Made by a program: the position numbers and the translations under genes. A stretch of 64,000 bases of DNA from Pratylenchus scribneri (Eukaryota > Nematoda > Chromadorea > Rhabditida > Pratylenchidae): assembly GCA_030063045.1 (NCBI GenBank), contig JAQSEB010000031.1:2294001-2358000 (forward strand), written 5' to 3'. The notes beneath the pieces were generated by a model. It did no database searches and had not been told where the DNA came from. It was given only the letters and a program-made list of their open reading frames with translations. Below are positions 1-12,717 of the stretch, one piece after another. How positions within the stretch are numbered: position 1 is the first letter of the stretch; every line of letters begins with the position of its first letter.

Positions 1-1900
1 AAGGACCCTTTTCGATGGGCATGTGTGTGGGGCCTGCCGGCCAAAACCAGCCAATAAGTTTTTGGCAATCCCAAAGGAATTCCCCTTCCCCCCTTCATTC
101 CTTCTTTGCCCGTCCCAAACGACCGCCGCCCAATGGCCTAAGCCCCCCCCCCCCCCTCTTCCTTTCTTTTCGTGCGCAGAGGGGGCACGGCACAAAGCCC
201 CCCAGTCCTGTACGGCCCAATCCTCGTTTCGTCCAACCCCTCCTCATCCTCCTCCGAAAAGCGGTCCAGAAAGGGCCAGCCGAGAATTTGTCCTTCCTTC
301 CTCCCGACTGCCAGCTGCCTCCTCCTTGGCCCCATCCATTTCTCCCGCCAAAATATTGGTCCCGCGCCCCCAAAAATGCGCCGCCACCGCCGCGGGAGAG
401 AAACGAAGTTTGGCCCTGTGGCAAAATGGCCTAAACGAGTGCTGCGTCTCGGCCCCTTCCCCTGGGTGGCTTCTACCACACCAAAATGGCTGTGAGGCCA
501 ATGCCGAGAGTTGGCGGCGGACCCAACTACTTTTGGGAACCAGAGACCCTTCCAAATTCCCTCCGCTCAATTTCTTTTTGGGCCATTGCGCGGCACAATG
601 GTTGGCACTTGGCTTGGCCCCACACGGCCCTCCCTCTCCCCATTGCCCAACCGCCTTTGGCGCATTTCCTTTCGGCGCAATGGAAAGGGGCGAATCGATG
701 CGCCCCCATCCCCTCCAATGGCTTTTCGGCAGCCTGGCCCCCCTCCCATTCTTGCGCACATTCCACATTTCCCCTCGGCATTCCGGCTGGCCATAGTAGC
801 ATTGATTTCGTCGGGAATTGTGTTGAGGGCATGAAAAATTGGATTTGAGGAGGAAAGGCCGAATATTGGCCTTGAAGGTTCATCGAGGGGGCATAAGAAA
901 AGTATGATGTATACTGTAGATGGAGGCAGGTAATCCCCCCTCTTCCCCTCCCTTTGCGCACATAACCCATGCATCCAATCCCCGTGAGTTTCTCCTCCCT
1001 TTCCACTTTCCTTCCTATTCTTGACTTCAATCGGCCGATCCCTGCGGCTCCCTCCCATTTCTTCCCACCGCTCATTTTCCCCTTCATTTTAGTTAGTAAT
1101 GCTTTTTTGGTCTCCCAGTCCCCCGCAGCCAATTGCTCGCGAATTGTTTATAGAATTTTTTTTTTATTTATTTGCCATTTTATGCGCGCATATTTCCATC
1201 ATTCCACAATTCCCATTTCCTCTGTCAGTTCATACAGCCGTTTATGACTTTCAAAGAAGGAGGATAGGCCTAGGCCCTTCATTTCTTCGTATCCCATTAA
1301 GCAAACCAACTGCCCCAAAACCAAACCCTCCAACTTTGCGCAGCTTTTCACATTGTTCAAGGCCCCTCCTCCAACCAATTTTTTCTCCATTCAAACTGTA
1401 TTTTTATTTTCACACCTTTACGTGTATTCAATTCGCGCCCCTGCATAAGCATTGATAGATGGCTGGCTGAATCAACGCCGTTTTGAATGAATTGGCAGCA
1501 GCCTAGCGCATTTCTTCCACACCTCCATCCATATTCTCGCCCCACATTTCAATACGTCCCAGAAAGGCAATTCCAACACGAAGAGCCGTTCCATTTCCCT
1601 CTGTCCCATTATTCCTCCCTTCATTTCTCCCATGCTTTGTTATCACCTCCGCCAGCTCCGGTTGCGCCCCCCCCCCCCCCTTCCCGTTATGGCCTCAGAA
1701 TGGATGGATGAATTGATGATGGTTTGTTGGAATGGGGGAATGTGGATGGAAAGCGGGCGAAAGGGAGCGCCGGTGCGCATTCCCCTTCCTTTTTTAAACG
1801 GAATTGGGCCAAGCACAGAAAGGAGGAGGCGATGATCGGCCACGGGAATTGAGCCATCTCCATAGAAAGAAGAGGAAGGAGCCTTCAACAAACAAAAACC
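1..1900. other. GC-rich, pyrimidine-biased stretch without a supportable gene
   Basis: This block is clearly richer in G+C than the rest of the window and has long C and C/T runs, for example near 147 and 1668. Long open frames exist on both strands, but they overlap each other, share no family signature, and follow from the scarcity of stop codons in GC-rich DNA. I see no convincing donor/acceptor chain. A similar block lies at about 55.5-57 kb. It could be long UTR or intergenic DNA. Confidence 0.5.
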
Positions 1901-1983
1901 TTTATTCTTTTTATTATATCCACAATTTCCAACGTTTCTAGTTTAATTAATTTGCAATCCTTCGCGAAAACACAAAATCCTAC

Positions 1984-2325
1984 CGGAAAGAAACACAATT
2001 ACAAACCTTCCGGACAGAAACACAATTACAATCCTTCCGGAAAGAATTATAATTACAATCTATAAGTGAAATACATTTGCAATTGCACTAAGTGAAACCA
2101 CAATTACAATTGCACTAAGTGAAACACAATTACAATCTAAGTAAAACACATTTACAATCTAAGTGAAACACAATTACAATCTAAGTAAAACACATTTACA
2201 ATCTAAGTGAAATACAGTTACAATTGCACTAATAAGTGAAACACAATTACAATTGCACTAAGTGAAATACAATTACAATCTAAGCGAAACACAATTACAA
2301 TCTAAGCGAAACACAATTATTATTA
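1984..2325. repeat. Minisatellite with a roughly 20-bp unit
   Basis: Degenerate tandem copies of a unit close to AAGTGAAACACAATTACAAT run up to 90 bp before the first coding exon of the next gene. Some copies insert TGCACT and some carry CATTTACAAT. The first units contain CCTTCCGGA instead of the AAGTGA part. It lies in the probable promoter or 5' region of the DNA-binding protein gene. Confidence 0.85.
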
Positions 2326-2416
2326 TTATTACATAAGTATTATTATTAATAAATAAAAGTTACATTAAATCGTTAATTAATTTATATTATTCATCCAGAG
2401 AAAATTAAATTAAAAA

Positions 2417-4244
2417 ATGGCCGCATTGAGCACATTTGCCGAATTAATGGCCCGTGCATCAGCCACCGTCTTTACTCAACTTTGCAATAATGCTTTGGAA
2501 AAAGCTGCCCAGCAGCAGCAACAACAACAAAATGGAGGTAAAACAATTAATTCCAATCAATATTAATTCATAACAAATATTTTACAGTCATTTTCCCACC
2601 TCTTCTTGGCCCTTTTTTGACCATCCCTCATCCTCTTCCTTCTTCAATATCACCAATAATTCCACAACAAAAATTGCCAATACAAAATGCAGAACAAAAT
2701 CAGCCAAAAGAAAACAACAACAAAACAAATAGCCAACAGCAAGAAAGGGGCAAAAAAAGGAAAAAGCCTGCAACGGTAAATCCAGCGGAGGAAAACGAAA
2801 AAGGAGAACAGCAAAATGCATTCAAGGCCAATGGAAACGAATCAACCAGTCAACAACAACAATCTCTTTTGGCCGCCCCAATTTTGGATCATCGACAGCC
2901 TTCAAGTTCGCCACTTTCTGGCAGTCGGATCAGTTCGCCGGATTCCATTTCTGCCCACAAAGCAAGGAAGCTGAAATTGTACGCGGCAGAAGGTGGGTTT
3001 TGGAGAATGAAATTAAAATAAAATTTGGAAGAATTGCAGAAAAGACCGACATCATCGACTACGCAAAATGTATTGGAAATAGAGCCGCCGGCAGAGAATT
3101 CAACGTGGCCGAGTCTTCAATCCGGGAATGGCGTAAAAACGAGGAGAAAATTCGACGACAGGCAGAAAGCACCGTCGGCTGCACCCAACATTTTGAACAA
3201 CAAAGGCCGGACATTATTGCGGAAATTGACAATGAACTGGTCAAAATGCTGAATAGCCGCGATAAACGATGCCCAACTTGGTACGGGATTGCGGAACAGG
3301 CAAATGCGCTTTGGAAGGAGATGGCCAAAAAGGATGGAAGCGAATTGGAAGGAGGCGAAATGAAAATAACTATGGTCGGTAGGCGGTTGGTGGGTGGGGG
3401 AAATTCAAATAGGTAAATATTTAAATTGACCAAAAAGTATTGAAAATATTAAAATGATAATAATGGCATTGCTTTATTCTAAACCCCAAACCTTATACAC
3501 AATCGATAGAATAGATCTCGTCAAGACTCATCGTTTGATAAATAGGTTTAAAACCAATTAAATTGGTTTTGAAAGAAAACGTAAGATGGTTTGATCGGTT
3601 TAATACTTAACAAACCATTATACTCTTCTTGATGAGAAGAGAATAGTTCAGTAGAATCTAGGTCAAACCATTAAACCGCTAAAACCTTTTCGCCATTTCA
3701 ATGTTTTTTTCGACAAATTAAATATTGACCATTCGCGAATATATTTATTATTATTTGCAGGGATGGGTGGCGAGATTTATGCGCCGAAATGAGAATTTGG
3801 TGCCGAAAATTCAACCTCCAATTATTGCGACTGGAGCGAATTCGTCCACCGCTGGAAATGGATCGACTTCAAATGCGTCCACATCTTCGCCAAGTATGGT
3901 TCGACGGTGCACAATTCTCGACACATTAGCACCGGAATTGAGGACAAAAGGAGGAAGGAATAAGTCAAAAGCATTGGGAAATGGCAAAGGAGGGGAGAAA
4001 AAACAAAAATTGATGGAAACGAAGAAGGAATTGCTGGAGAATGGAACGGAAGAAGAAGTGAAAACGACGACATTATCAAGACGAAAACAATTTAGGCCAA
4101 TGCGGGTAAGATTTACAAAATTTAGCAAATAAAATGACCATTTTACCATAGGTTGATGCAACTTTGGCAACATTGCTGACAACGACGACGACCAGCACAG
4201 GAATCATCCCGGAAGTGAAGATTGAAGTGAAGAATGAAGAATAA
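2417..4244 (+). CDS. Transposase-derived DNA-binding protein with Brinker/pipsqueak-type and CENP-B-type HTH
   Basis: Five exons (2417-2537, 2588-2992, 3040-about 3389, 3761-4105, 4152-4244) give about 437 residues. The N-terminus has a Q run, followed by a long Q/N/S-rich linker. At the exon 2/3 junction a continuous helix-turn-helix appears: KLKLYAAEEKTDIIDYA, then GNRAAGREFNV and SIREWRKNEEKI, the Brinker/pogo-like N-terminal fold. It is followed by a CENP-B-like second HTH (RCPTWYGIAEQ ... GWVARFMRRN). There is no DDE catalytic domain; the C-terminus is basic, then T-rich, ending VKIEVKNEE. This suggests a domesticated pogo/Tc-type transposase acting as a nuclear DNA-binding protein. The exon 3 donor is uncertain (3375 or 3390; both keep frame). 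The last large intron hosts a family A repeat. Confidence 0.75.
3440..3715. repeat. Family A inverted-repeat element, copy 1 (no tRNA core)
   Basis: It lies inside the third intron of the HTH gene. The left arm contains ACAATCGATAGAATAGATCT and TCAAGACTCATCG. The right arm carries AAACCATTAAACCGCTAAAA followed by TTTTCGCCATTTC, the characteristic family end. The tRNA-like core seen in other copies is absent. Confidence 0.65.
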
Positions 4245-4769
4245 ATATACAAATATTAAAAGTGCCTTATTTTGCTTTGAAGTGCCCACCCCCCTTCATA
4301 GTTCATACAACGAAATTTATTCTATTGTTTTGCATTTCCACTTAAATCAATATACAATTTTAGTCATCCTCATTTTTGGCTTCAAATTCGATCGAATTTT
4401 AAAATGCCTGGCTCTTTCAAAAAGTCATCTTCGCCGGTTCAATTCACAAAAATATATTTTTTAATAATGTTTCGATTCTATTATAAATTGCTTTATGTTA
4501 TCTTCTCGTCCTAAATTCATCAATCACAGCTCAATTCATTCATTGTGGCCATATTTCTTTGGATTTATTCTTTAAATGTTCGCTTTAAATTTTGCTGTTC
4601 CTCCCATTCCCATCCCTCATCAAATTAGTAAATATCTTTTATTAATAATTTTTTTTGATAAACAATATTGAATTGAAAGAAAAATATAATGAAAAATAAA
4701 CGGAAAATGGGGATTTAGATGGATTCAAATCATCATCAAAAAAGGAGGAATTTAATTCTATTATCCATT
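4245..4769. other. Convergent intergenic spacer
   Basis: AT-rich DNA between the 3' end of the HTH gene (+) and the 3' end of the otubain gene (-). It should hold both 3' UTRs and poly(A) signals, for example AATAAA at 4239 and again near 4695. No coding exon or repeat was recognised. Confidence 0.5.
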
Positions 4770-6136
4770 TTATTGTTGGCCACTTTGTTGAGATGGCCGC
4801 GGTTCTTCCACATTACCATCCCTCTTGTATAAGACGTCATAATGGCCGGGTCGATACAAAAAGAATAATTTCGGCTCCTGGTCATTCTCCACCAAAAAGT
4901 CATGATGCCATCCGCCTGGAAAAATATGGTTTTGAATTAATTCTTTGAAATCCAAATTGGATTATTTTTATTAGTTGTTCGTTTTTTTTGTGAATTTATT
5001 GGTACCTGAAGGAGCCTGAGTTCGATCCATATATTCGATGCGAATGGACACACCTTAAAAAGCAATGGAAAATAAATAAATTGAATATTTAAATAATAAG
5101 TTTAAATATACCAAATGCGTTGACAAGTCCAATGATGCATAAATGGTCGCAATCACGCCACATTGGTTCGACCTAAATTTTTGGATTCAATTATTCTTTT
5201 TTTTTTAATTTAAAAAAACCTCATCTCGACAAAATTGATCCAATGTTTTTCCACCCTCAATAAAGTCCGAATATACGGCCGTATTTTCTCGCAAATAGCC
5301 GGAACAAATAAGTCGGCAAAAGGCAACATAATAATTCGCAATGCTGTCTTGGCCAAGGTCGTCCATTAGAATGCTCAATTGTGTGGTCCCATCCAGCATT
5401 GAAGTCATTAATTGATCCATCTTAATTAATTATTGATTAATTAAACATATATTGATTATACCGCGTCACAAAAATCGCCGGTGGTCAATTCGGGAAAACA
5501 ACCAATGTCAGCAAGGCGTTTACGCCATCCGCGAACAAGTTGATTGAACCTATCAATTTTATTTTAATAAATGGATGAAAATAAAAGAAACCTTTGCATC
5601 TCATTTTTATCATCGAAACAACGCTCGAGTTGGGCGGTTAAAACGGACCGATAAAAACAATTTCCATCTCCACGAATGCGACGAATATGCGAGTAGACTT
5701 TGGCAAGCTCCTTAAATATTTTTGTTAATTAATATTAAAATTGTTCGAAATACCATTGCTTTTTTGAAGTATTGTGGACTGGTTTTCTCATCAAATTCGG
5801 CCACCAAGTGCATTATGTCCTGTTTGGATGAGACCAATGGCTGCGTTTTGCGAACCTTTAAATAATTTTTTTAATTTAAGTAATTGTTAAAAGAAAGAAT
5901 ACTTCATCCTCGATTTCCTGCAACATTTGCTGAGATCTTTCATACATTTGTCGTTCATTTTCTGCAATTTGTTGAGCCAATGTCAAATCGGGATCCGGAT
6001 CAGGATGATGCGATTGCATTGCGCCCATCTTTTCTTTGTGCGACTTTTCCGGGTCCGAATTTTCTGGGTCCGTCTTTTCAGGATCAGCTATTTGTGTTGT
6101 TTCTCTCGTTGAATCCGTATCCGTCTTATCAGCCAT
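4770..6136 (-). CDS. otub-1: Otubain, OTU-family deubiquitinase
   Basis: Eight exons on the minus strand give about 332 residues. The first exon (5903-6136) encodes an acidic, disordered N-terminus (MADKTDTDSTRETT...). Next comes the OTU domain: IRGDGNCFYRS holds the catalytic Asp (about 127) and Cys (about 130), and RPGHYDVLY near the C-terminus holds the catalytic His (about 309). Between them GTTQLSILMDDLGQ and REIECRDEVEPMW-like segments match peptidase C65 otubains. In the known family this enzyme cleaves Lys48-linked ubiquitin chains and binds E2 enzymes in the cytosol and nucleus. Introns are 40-60 nt and all splice in frame. All catalytic residues are intact. The gene lies downstream of a secreted-protein gene and Timeless on the same strand. 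Confidence 0.93.
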
Positions 6137-6519
6137 TTTGGGGAATTTTTTGTATTTTGTTTTCTTTTCTAGTCTAAAAAACTAAGCTTGATAAAAAAAA
6201 AATGTTTGAATGTTTGTTGGGAAGGGTTATGGAAAAATTAAAAATATCTTAAAGAAGCTTGATCTTCATTAAAAGTTTGTCTGGCTAAACCTTTCATTTT
6301 AGGTTCATAGGTTATTATTTAAAAATCAGTAAAATATGAAAAATGGATAGCAAATTAGGAACAAATTCTGTGGACTAGGCCAAAACTATGAAATAAGAAA
6401 TGGAAATTAATGGCAATTAGCCAAACCCGTAATTTAATAATTAAAATCACATAATGAAAATTTAAAAAATTTATTTATTCTTCGTGGAAAAAATTAGAAT
6501 GAAAATGATGAAAATATTC
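6137..6519. other. AT-rich spacer between same-strand genes
   Basis: About 380 bp upstream of the otubain start and downstream of the secreted-protein gene. It holds AT-rich DNA with no exon, RNA gene or repeat that I recognise. The length would fit a promoter or a loosely spaced operon junction. Confidence 0.4.
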
Positions 6520-8222
6520 TCAAATAATTTTGTGCCTTCCATGACCATGGACCAAAATTTGAAAAGGTTCATTCTCTTGGTCTTGTCCTGAACCTGAAAT
6601 ATTTAATTTTAAAAATGGTTTGAAATATTAAGAGAAACCGGGTTTGAAGAAGAATAAATCGTCATCTTCTTCATCTTCATTAGTATCTTCATTGTTTTGT
6701 TGGAAAAGTTGCTGCCTCAATCGTTCTCTTGCTTCTTCCAATTCTCTCATTCTATTCACATTTGCTTTTGTTGGTTTTTCCAATTCAATTTTGGGTGATG
6801 GTGCCTGCGGAATCATTGTCGTTGTGGTTGTTTGCGTCGGTTGATGATCATCTTCATCCTCCTCTTCATCTTCTTGTTCATAATCATCCAGAAAAAGAAT
6901 TTGTTTGCCAACATTTTTGGACACTTTCTTCTTTTGAAGGGCCACCACTCGTTCTTTATGTTCCTTTTCTTGACCGTCGACCACAATATTCGCTTCCTGA
7001 AGAACAATCATGACTGGCGTTTCCGTACTACTGCTGATGGTTGTTGTTGAAGGAAAATCGGTGGTATATGTCTCTGGTTCTGGTGTTGTCCCAATTTCTT
7101 GCTGCTGCCAAGCAGGGGTTTCGGCTGATTTTTCGGATGTTGGTTCGGCCGTAATTTGTTGATCATCCTCGACATTTTCATTTCTGAATAAATTAAATTA
7201 ATAAGGTTAGCGCCTTAAATTATACAATTGTTCCGGCAATGCATCGCGGTCGGTGGTGTAAAGAAAGGGAGGTGGTTTACGCGATACTTGATAAATCCGT
7301 GTTTGTGGGCTGTAAGTCTAAATTAATTCGATTAAAATCAATAGTATTTATTTGATGATTTTACCACAAAATATCGATCATCCGGCTCTCTATCAGTTTG
7401 AATGGAGGAATGCCCACCACCACTGAAATGTAAACTAAGTTAAGCAGAAAACCCGAAATTACCTAATAAGCAATGGAGGAATTATTCGGGCGGGAACCTT
7501 GTGGCTTTGTAATCTTCTTTTCATTTCTGCTTTCCATTGTCGACGCTTTTCTTCATAATTGTAAGCGGTTGAATTGTTTTGAGGCCATCGACGAAATGGG
7601 GTTTGCCTCAGTTCTGAAAAAATTATTAAGTCATGGTCAAATAAGATTATTGACCGGTTATTTGTCTAACACCCTGCAAAATTTGATTGTTGGCAACATT
7701 CTGAAGAGCCAATTGTTTCCTTCTAAATTGAAAAAATATTGATTGGATGTGTGAATTTATGAATTAACCGTGTATGCGCAATATGTTGCCTAATCAGCTG
7801 GCTCATTGTTCTGGCTGGAATCATCTGAATAATTTGGTGGATTTATTGAATTATAATGAGCATTTTTTGTGAACTTACTTGAAGTTGGTTATTTATTGGA
7901 GATAAGAAAGGAATTGGAAAATAATAGGATGGTCGGCTATGTTCAGTTTCAGCAAATTCCACATATTTTGTTCGTAGACCACCGCCGCCCTGTGTTTTGC
8001 GTCGAGATTGTTGATGACGCCCTCTTTGCAAAGTTTCATAGGTCTCAAATTCTTCACGATATAAATTACTATTTGATGGTCTTATGGCCTAAAAAATGGA
8101 GAGATAATTCATAAAAAAAAAGTACTAAAAATTACCATTTCATTTTCATTCGAATGTGCAAATTTAGCAATAAAAATTAAAACGATGGAATAAAATAAAA
8201 TTGAGGAATGTGGAATTTTCAT
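6520..8222 (-). CDS. Predicted secreted, low-complexity protein of unknown function
   Basis: The start at 8222 gives a clear signal peptide (MKIPHSSILFYSIVLIFIAK then FAHS, cleavage after AHS). About nine exons follow. The mature protein is basic and aromatic at first (RQQSRRKTQGGGGLRTKYV), has repeated Q/R/L segments, then a T/P/E-rich part and an acidic C-terminal half (EQEDEEEDEDD, EDEEDDDLFFF). No known domain was recognised. The last exon is ambiguous: the frame can stop in TCTTAA near 6628, or a 50-nt intron (GTTTCT...TTTCAG) can join it to a short exon ending at 6520; I used the latter. It is nematode-style secreted or matrix material and could be restricted to related species. Confidence 0.6.
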
Positions 8223-8457
8223 AATAAAAAAAGGTTTTTTACCTTCATATACACAGACAAGATTTTTGGGTACACTATTAAAAGCCCAATGGCAATCGAT
8301 CTAGTCTATAGCCCTGATTGAGCTGTGTGCTCGTAGTTTTTTGATGTTAAAACACATGTTCATTTTTGTTCTTTATATTTATTCATAAATAAAGTAAGCA
8401 AAAATAGATCAAAAAATTGAGTATCAATTGTTGTAATTGGCAGAAAGGATTAATTAA

Positions 8458-11400
8458 TCAGTCCATTGATCCATAACCATATTCTACTTCGTAAGCCTCC
8501 TTTGCCGTCTTTGAAAAAAGCAATTCACAAACAATTATGCCGCCACCTCGTTCCTCATAATTTGTGAAGAATTTTGTTAACAAATAGTAGCCAAATTCGT
8601 ATAATTTGAAATATGGATGGTTGTGACGATTCATTTTCCCATTAGTCCCTCGGCAGACTTCGCTTTTAATGTCTTTGAGCACTACGAAAAGTTTAGCCTA
8701 AATTTGAGAAATTTAAACTTTAATTGTTGATAAAAACAAACCAAATAAAGACGAGCCGGAGATTTCAAATCAAAAGCAATTCGATGAAAAAATTTGATAA
8801 TAGCCAAATTAACTTCCATTGGATTTGTGCGAAATTGACGAAAGGAAAAAATATACCTTAAATAGAGATTAAATGTATTTTAATTAATTTGCCTAACCAA
8901 TCAATCACAGCGGGTTTGGCCATTGACGAAACAAATCCAGGAAAATCAAAATTAACTTCTTCTGCCGTTCCATTTAAGTCAGCTTCACCATCGTTGAGGC
9001 GGAATTCATCCATTCTTCCTTCCTTATTCCCATCTTCCTCTTCATTATCTTCTCCATAATTGCTGTTGGCCTCCTCTTCTTCTTCCTCCCCTTCATTCAT
9101 TCCATTTCCATCATCATATTTCCCATATGCCTTTTTCATTGCTTCAATGTATTCTTTTGAAACCGTCTTCATGTCCGCATGGAATATTTCACTCAATGCC
9201 AATTTCTCCTCTTCACCGGTGAAGTGGTCATAGCCAAAGGCGCCCATTTCCGGCCAAAGGACTCGAGCATTGCGATAAATGCCCACTGCATCGCAAATTC
9301 GACGAGTACGGAGGGCCAATTGAATTTGGAGTTTGGCAAATTCTCTGAATTTAATGTTTATTTTTGATTAAACTGTTCCAAAACTGACTGAAGTTGTTCA
9401 TCTTCGGCCCGAATTAAAACATTCAGCGGGTTGGCATCCTCATTTGGTGCAATTTTACCATCCAAAACATCACTCAATTCTTCACTAATTTCCGTCCATA
9501 ATTCATCCAATTCATTCAATTTCATTGTCTTTTCCAGCAATTTTTCTAAATTCACATTAAAATTTTGAATTAATTTAAATTTTCAAAACTAACTTTGTTC
9601 TTTATGCTTCCGTTTTTGAGTCTTTTTCTGCTTCTTCTGCCGTTTCTTCTTTTGAAATTTCAGCAATTCACCAAGTTTTACACTCTTCTCCATTAAATGC
9701 AGAAAATAATGATTGGCAATGATCAAATCTTGCAACATTTTGTGACTTGTTCCGGCCGGGAAAAGGTGGCGGAGTATTCCAGTGGCCAATTCCCGGTATT
9801 CTTCAACTCGAAATATTTGATGGCAAAAATCACGGAAGAACTCCTTGTCCTCTTCGAATATTGAATTAGAAATGAAATTGAGCCTAAAAAGGAATTCATT
9901 AAAATTAATTTAAATATTTACTTACATTTTGGTCACTTCTTTGAAGGCAGTGACTGCGTATTGTGCCGAAAGTGCCCAATTCTTGATATTTTGCTTGTCC
10001 AATTTCATTTTATCAAAACAATCAGTGAGAAATGAAGTAATTTGATGGAAGAATTCCACAGAAAATGTTGAAGTAATATTCTGGCAAGAATAATGCGAAT
10101 GCCGGGCAAAAGCGATCATAAAACTGCTCAGAGTGAACAAATGAAATTCGGATACGGAGGATGCGCCTTTTTTGGTGCCATTGAATGCCTAAAATAATAA
10201 ATTTAATAATTAAAAAAATGGTCGTATTTAATTTGGCGAAAAAAAGTATTTAAAAACAGCGAAAAGATTAATGGTTTTTCTTAAACCCACAAACCTCGTA
10301 CGCCATACCCAATCAATAGATCTCATAAAGATGCGTCGATTGGTGTATAATTTGTCATGGTTTTATCAATAATTAAGGAAGGGTATTAAACCGACTGAAT
10401 GATTTCACAAGTTTTGGTTCAAAACTAATTTTAAAAATCATTTGCCGCCACTGGGTATCGAACCATAGGCTTGAGGGATAAAAATCGGCACTGTAACCGA
10501 CTGAGCTACTTAGTCGTGGGCCACAATAAGTTAGAAATGGTTTTAAACTCAAGCCAAATGCCAAATCATTATCAAACGATGCTTCTCGATGAGAACAATC
10601 GATTGTGTCTTTAGATTAACATGTAAAACCGTTATAAACCGAAACCCGTTATAAAATTTTCGCCATTTTCAATTATTTGTTTTCACCAATTTAATATTTA
10701 AAATAAAAATATCCAAACCATGTCTTTGGTTGTTCGCATCAGCCGATTGTATTTTCCCTCCAAAATGAAACGTGAACAAAATTGTTTTATGGCGAGCATT
10801 GTTTCCGGGTTGAGATTGCGCAAATCTTCAGTGGTGCAAACATCATTCATTTCCAAATTGTCCACACGTCTGCCTTTGGGCCGAACCGTTGTCTTCTTTC
10901 TTCGGCTCAAAACTTCCAAATTTGCGATTGGACTATTCTCCTTTCCTTCAAGTATTGATCTTTAAATAATATTTACGAATTAAAAGTATTAATAATAACC
11001 AAAACCAACCCATTGACAACAAAATCCTTTTCGGCATTCAATGGTTTCATATCTTTTACCACAAATGAACCGGCTAAAAAACTTCGTCGATTGCTTTTTC
11101 GCCTCTTCTCTTCTTCTTCCGCTTTGAATAATTCAATTGCTTTTGCCTGCTCTTTTTCCAACTTTTCTTTGTCACCTTTTTGCAATTCCGCATTTCCTTC
11201 ATGTGCAATTGTTAATGGATCCTAAAATGAATTAAAATGATCATAATTATTTAAATTAAAATACCAATTTTTTAAAAATCAATGCCAAAATGATAACAAT
11301 ATAGCAACAAAATTCTTTTTCCGTAATAATTGATGACAATTTGAAGAAAATTTCGGGTATGCCAGAGAGGAAAAAATTCGTAATTATTCGTGCACGAACA

Positions 11401-12095
11401 GAGTGGTCGATTTCGGGAACCTTTAAAAAGGCAATTTAAATAAAATAAACTAAAATTTACTCACAGAATTAGGTCCAATGCCTTCGATGCCAATTGAAAA
11501 CAAATATCGAATCAAAACAAAAATGCGTTCAATTATGAGTCGTTGACCTTCATTCCGATCCTCCCAGTCTTTGTCGAAATATTCATCAATTTTCACAGCA
11601 AATATTTGAAATATCCTCTCATCAGTGAATGCGGTCAAAGTACGAACCAAAGATGTTTCAAGCTCATGAAACAATTGCCATTCTGCTGGTCCATCCGGCC
11701 GCTTATTGTTATAGAGCATAAAAGTTGGTTGGCATAAATTCACGGTTATCCTGCAAATTTTTTTGACGTATAGATAATTAGATATGAATAATTTGATTAG
11801 GAACCTGAGAGCCACATCGAAAATTTCATCGGTACAATCCTTTGAACGTATCATAGGCACCAAATCATTTTTAACAATATTTCGTTCATTACATAATCGG
11901 CGGATTGTGAACAACCGGTCATCGCGGTGCAAATAACGAATCAGATCACGAACATTTTCTTTAATTTTATTATTTTTTAATTAATTTCTTATGTAAAAGC
12001 TTACGGAAATAATCGGGTTCGGGATAATATTGATCATTCTCAAGAAAGCCGAGTGTATTGATCAGTGCCTGAACTTCCTTTACAATTGAACTCAT
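8458..12095 (-). CDS. tim-1: Timeless homologue (replication fork protection complex)
   Basis: Twelve or so exons encode about 880 residues. The N-terminal TIMELESS domain is clear: RDLIRYLHRDD, RLFTIRRLCNERNIVKNDL, DVALRITVNLCQP, then LYNNKRPDGPAEWQLFHELE and ERIFVLIRYLF. Later segments carry the basic KKKRQKKQKKTQKRKHKEQ region and an acidic E/D-rich stretch (EGEEEEEEANSN). The C-terminal part FHRIAFDLKSPARLYLAKL matches the Timeless C-terminal helical region. Known Timeless/Tof1/TIM-1 proteins pair with Tipin at replication forks and act with cohesin in checkpoint control. It is shorter than Caenorhabditis TIM-1. The intron at about 10190-10715 carries a family A element with a tRNA-like core. 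Two alternative donors (47- or 29-nt intron) fit near 9370; the 47-nt version looks normal. Confidence 0.88.
10245..10682 (-). repeat. Family A inverted-repeat element with tRNA-like core, copy 2
   Basis: It sits inside a Timeless intron. Read on the minus strand, the core at 10443-10520 shows an A box (TAGCTCAGTCGGTTA) and a perfect B box (GGTTCGATACC) about 35 nt downstream, followed by CAGTGGCGG. The flanks are inverted repeats: one side has TACCCAATCAATAGATCTCA and GATGCGTCGATTG; the other side, reversed, has ACAATCGATTGTTCTCATCG and GAAGCATCGTTTG. Both ends finish in a GGCGAAAA-type motif. Confidence 0.8.
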
Positions 12096-12717
12096 TCTTT
12101 CTATGTAGGATGATATGTTGGCCGTCCAAAATAAGCAAAAAATTAAGAGAAAATTGTCAATATACTAAATTTGATTAATTTATTTATCATTCATTCAGTA
12201 AGTAAAATAAATACATAGTTTAAAATATTTTTACTACAATTTAATATACTTAACTTATTAATTAAGTGTTTATTTTTATTCGAAGAACGTAACGTGTTTG
12301 TGTTGCGCGTTTCACTTTCACCGAAAAGTCGGTTAAAACATTTCAATCAAACATGTTTTTGCTAGTTCGACATTTCAAATGCATGTTTTGAAACTGGTTT
12401 TAAGGGTTTTCCGAGATGCTAAATCCGAAAACATCATCTTTTTTAGGTTTGAGTTTGACCCCTGCAAATAGCCGAAAACGAAAAGCAGTTAGTTAGTGAT
12501 AAAATCTTTTCCGACTATGTATGTATGATGTGATATATACTGTAGACGGTAGGTATAGTAAACTTTTGTAGTTTTTTTCTTACGATTTCGGAATCGATAA
12601 GTATAAAAACAATTTAGAGAAGAGGTTTAAATCATTCATTCTTCTCAATCCCAACCCAATCCCAAATACAAATTCAACTATTTATTCCTTGCCTGCAATA
12701 AACTATTGTCCGACAAC
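12096..12717. other. Divergent promoter region with a diverged dispersed repeat
   Basis: The spacer lies between Timeless (-) and a small membrane protein gene (+). The stretch 12317-12440 (ACCGAAAAGTCGGTTAAAAC, CATTTCAATCAAACATG, CCGAAAACATC) resembles intron DNA at 26500-26600. A TATATACTGTAGA motif at 12534 also occurs near 908. Confidence 0.4.

Noticed and set aside
23..1132. Long overlapping open frames on both strands
   Set aside because: GC-rich composition with few stops; no domain, splice chain or consistent strand.
9362..9390. Ultra-short 29-nt intron in Timeless
   Set aside because: A donor 18 nt further upstream in the gene (GTCAGT) gives a normal 47-nt intron and also keeps the frame.
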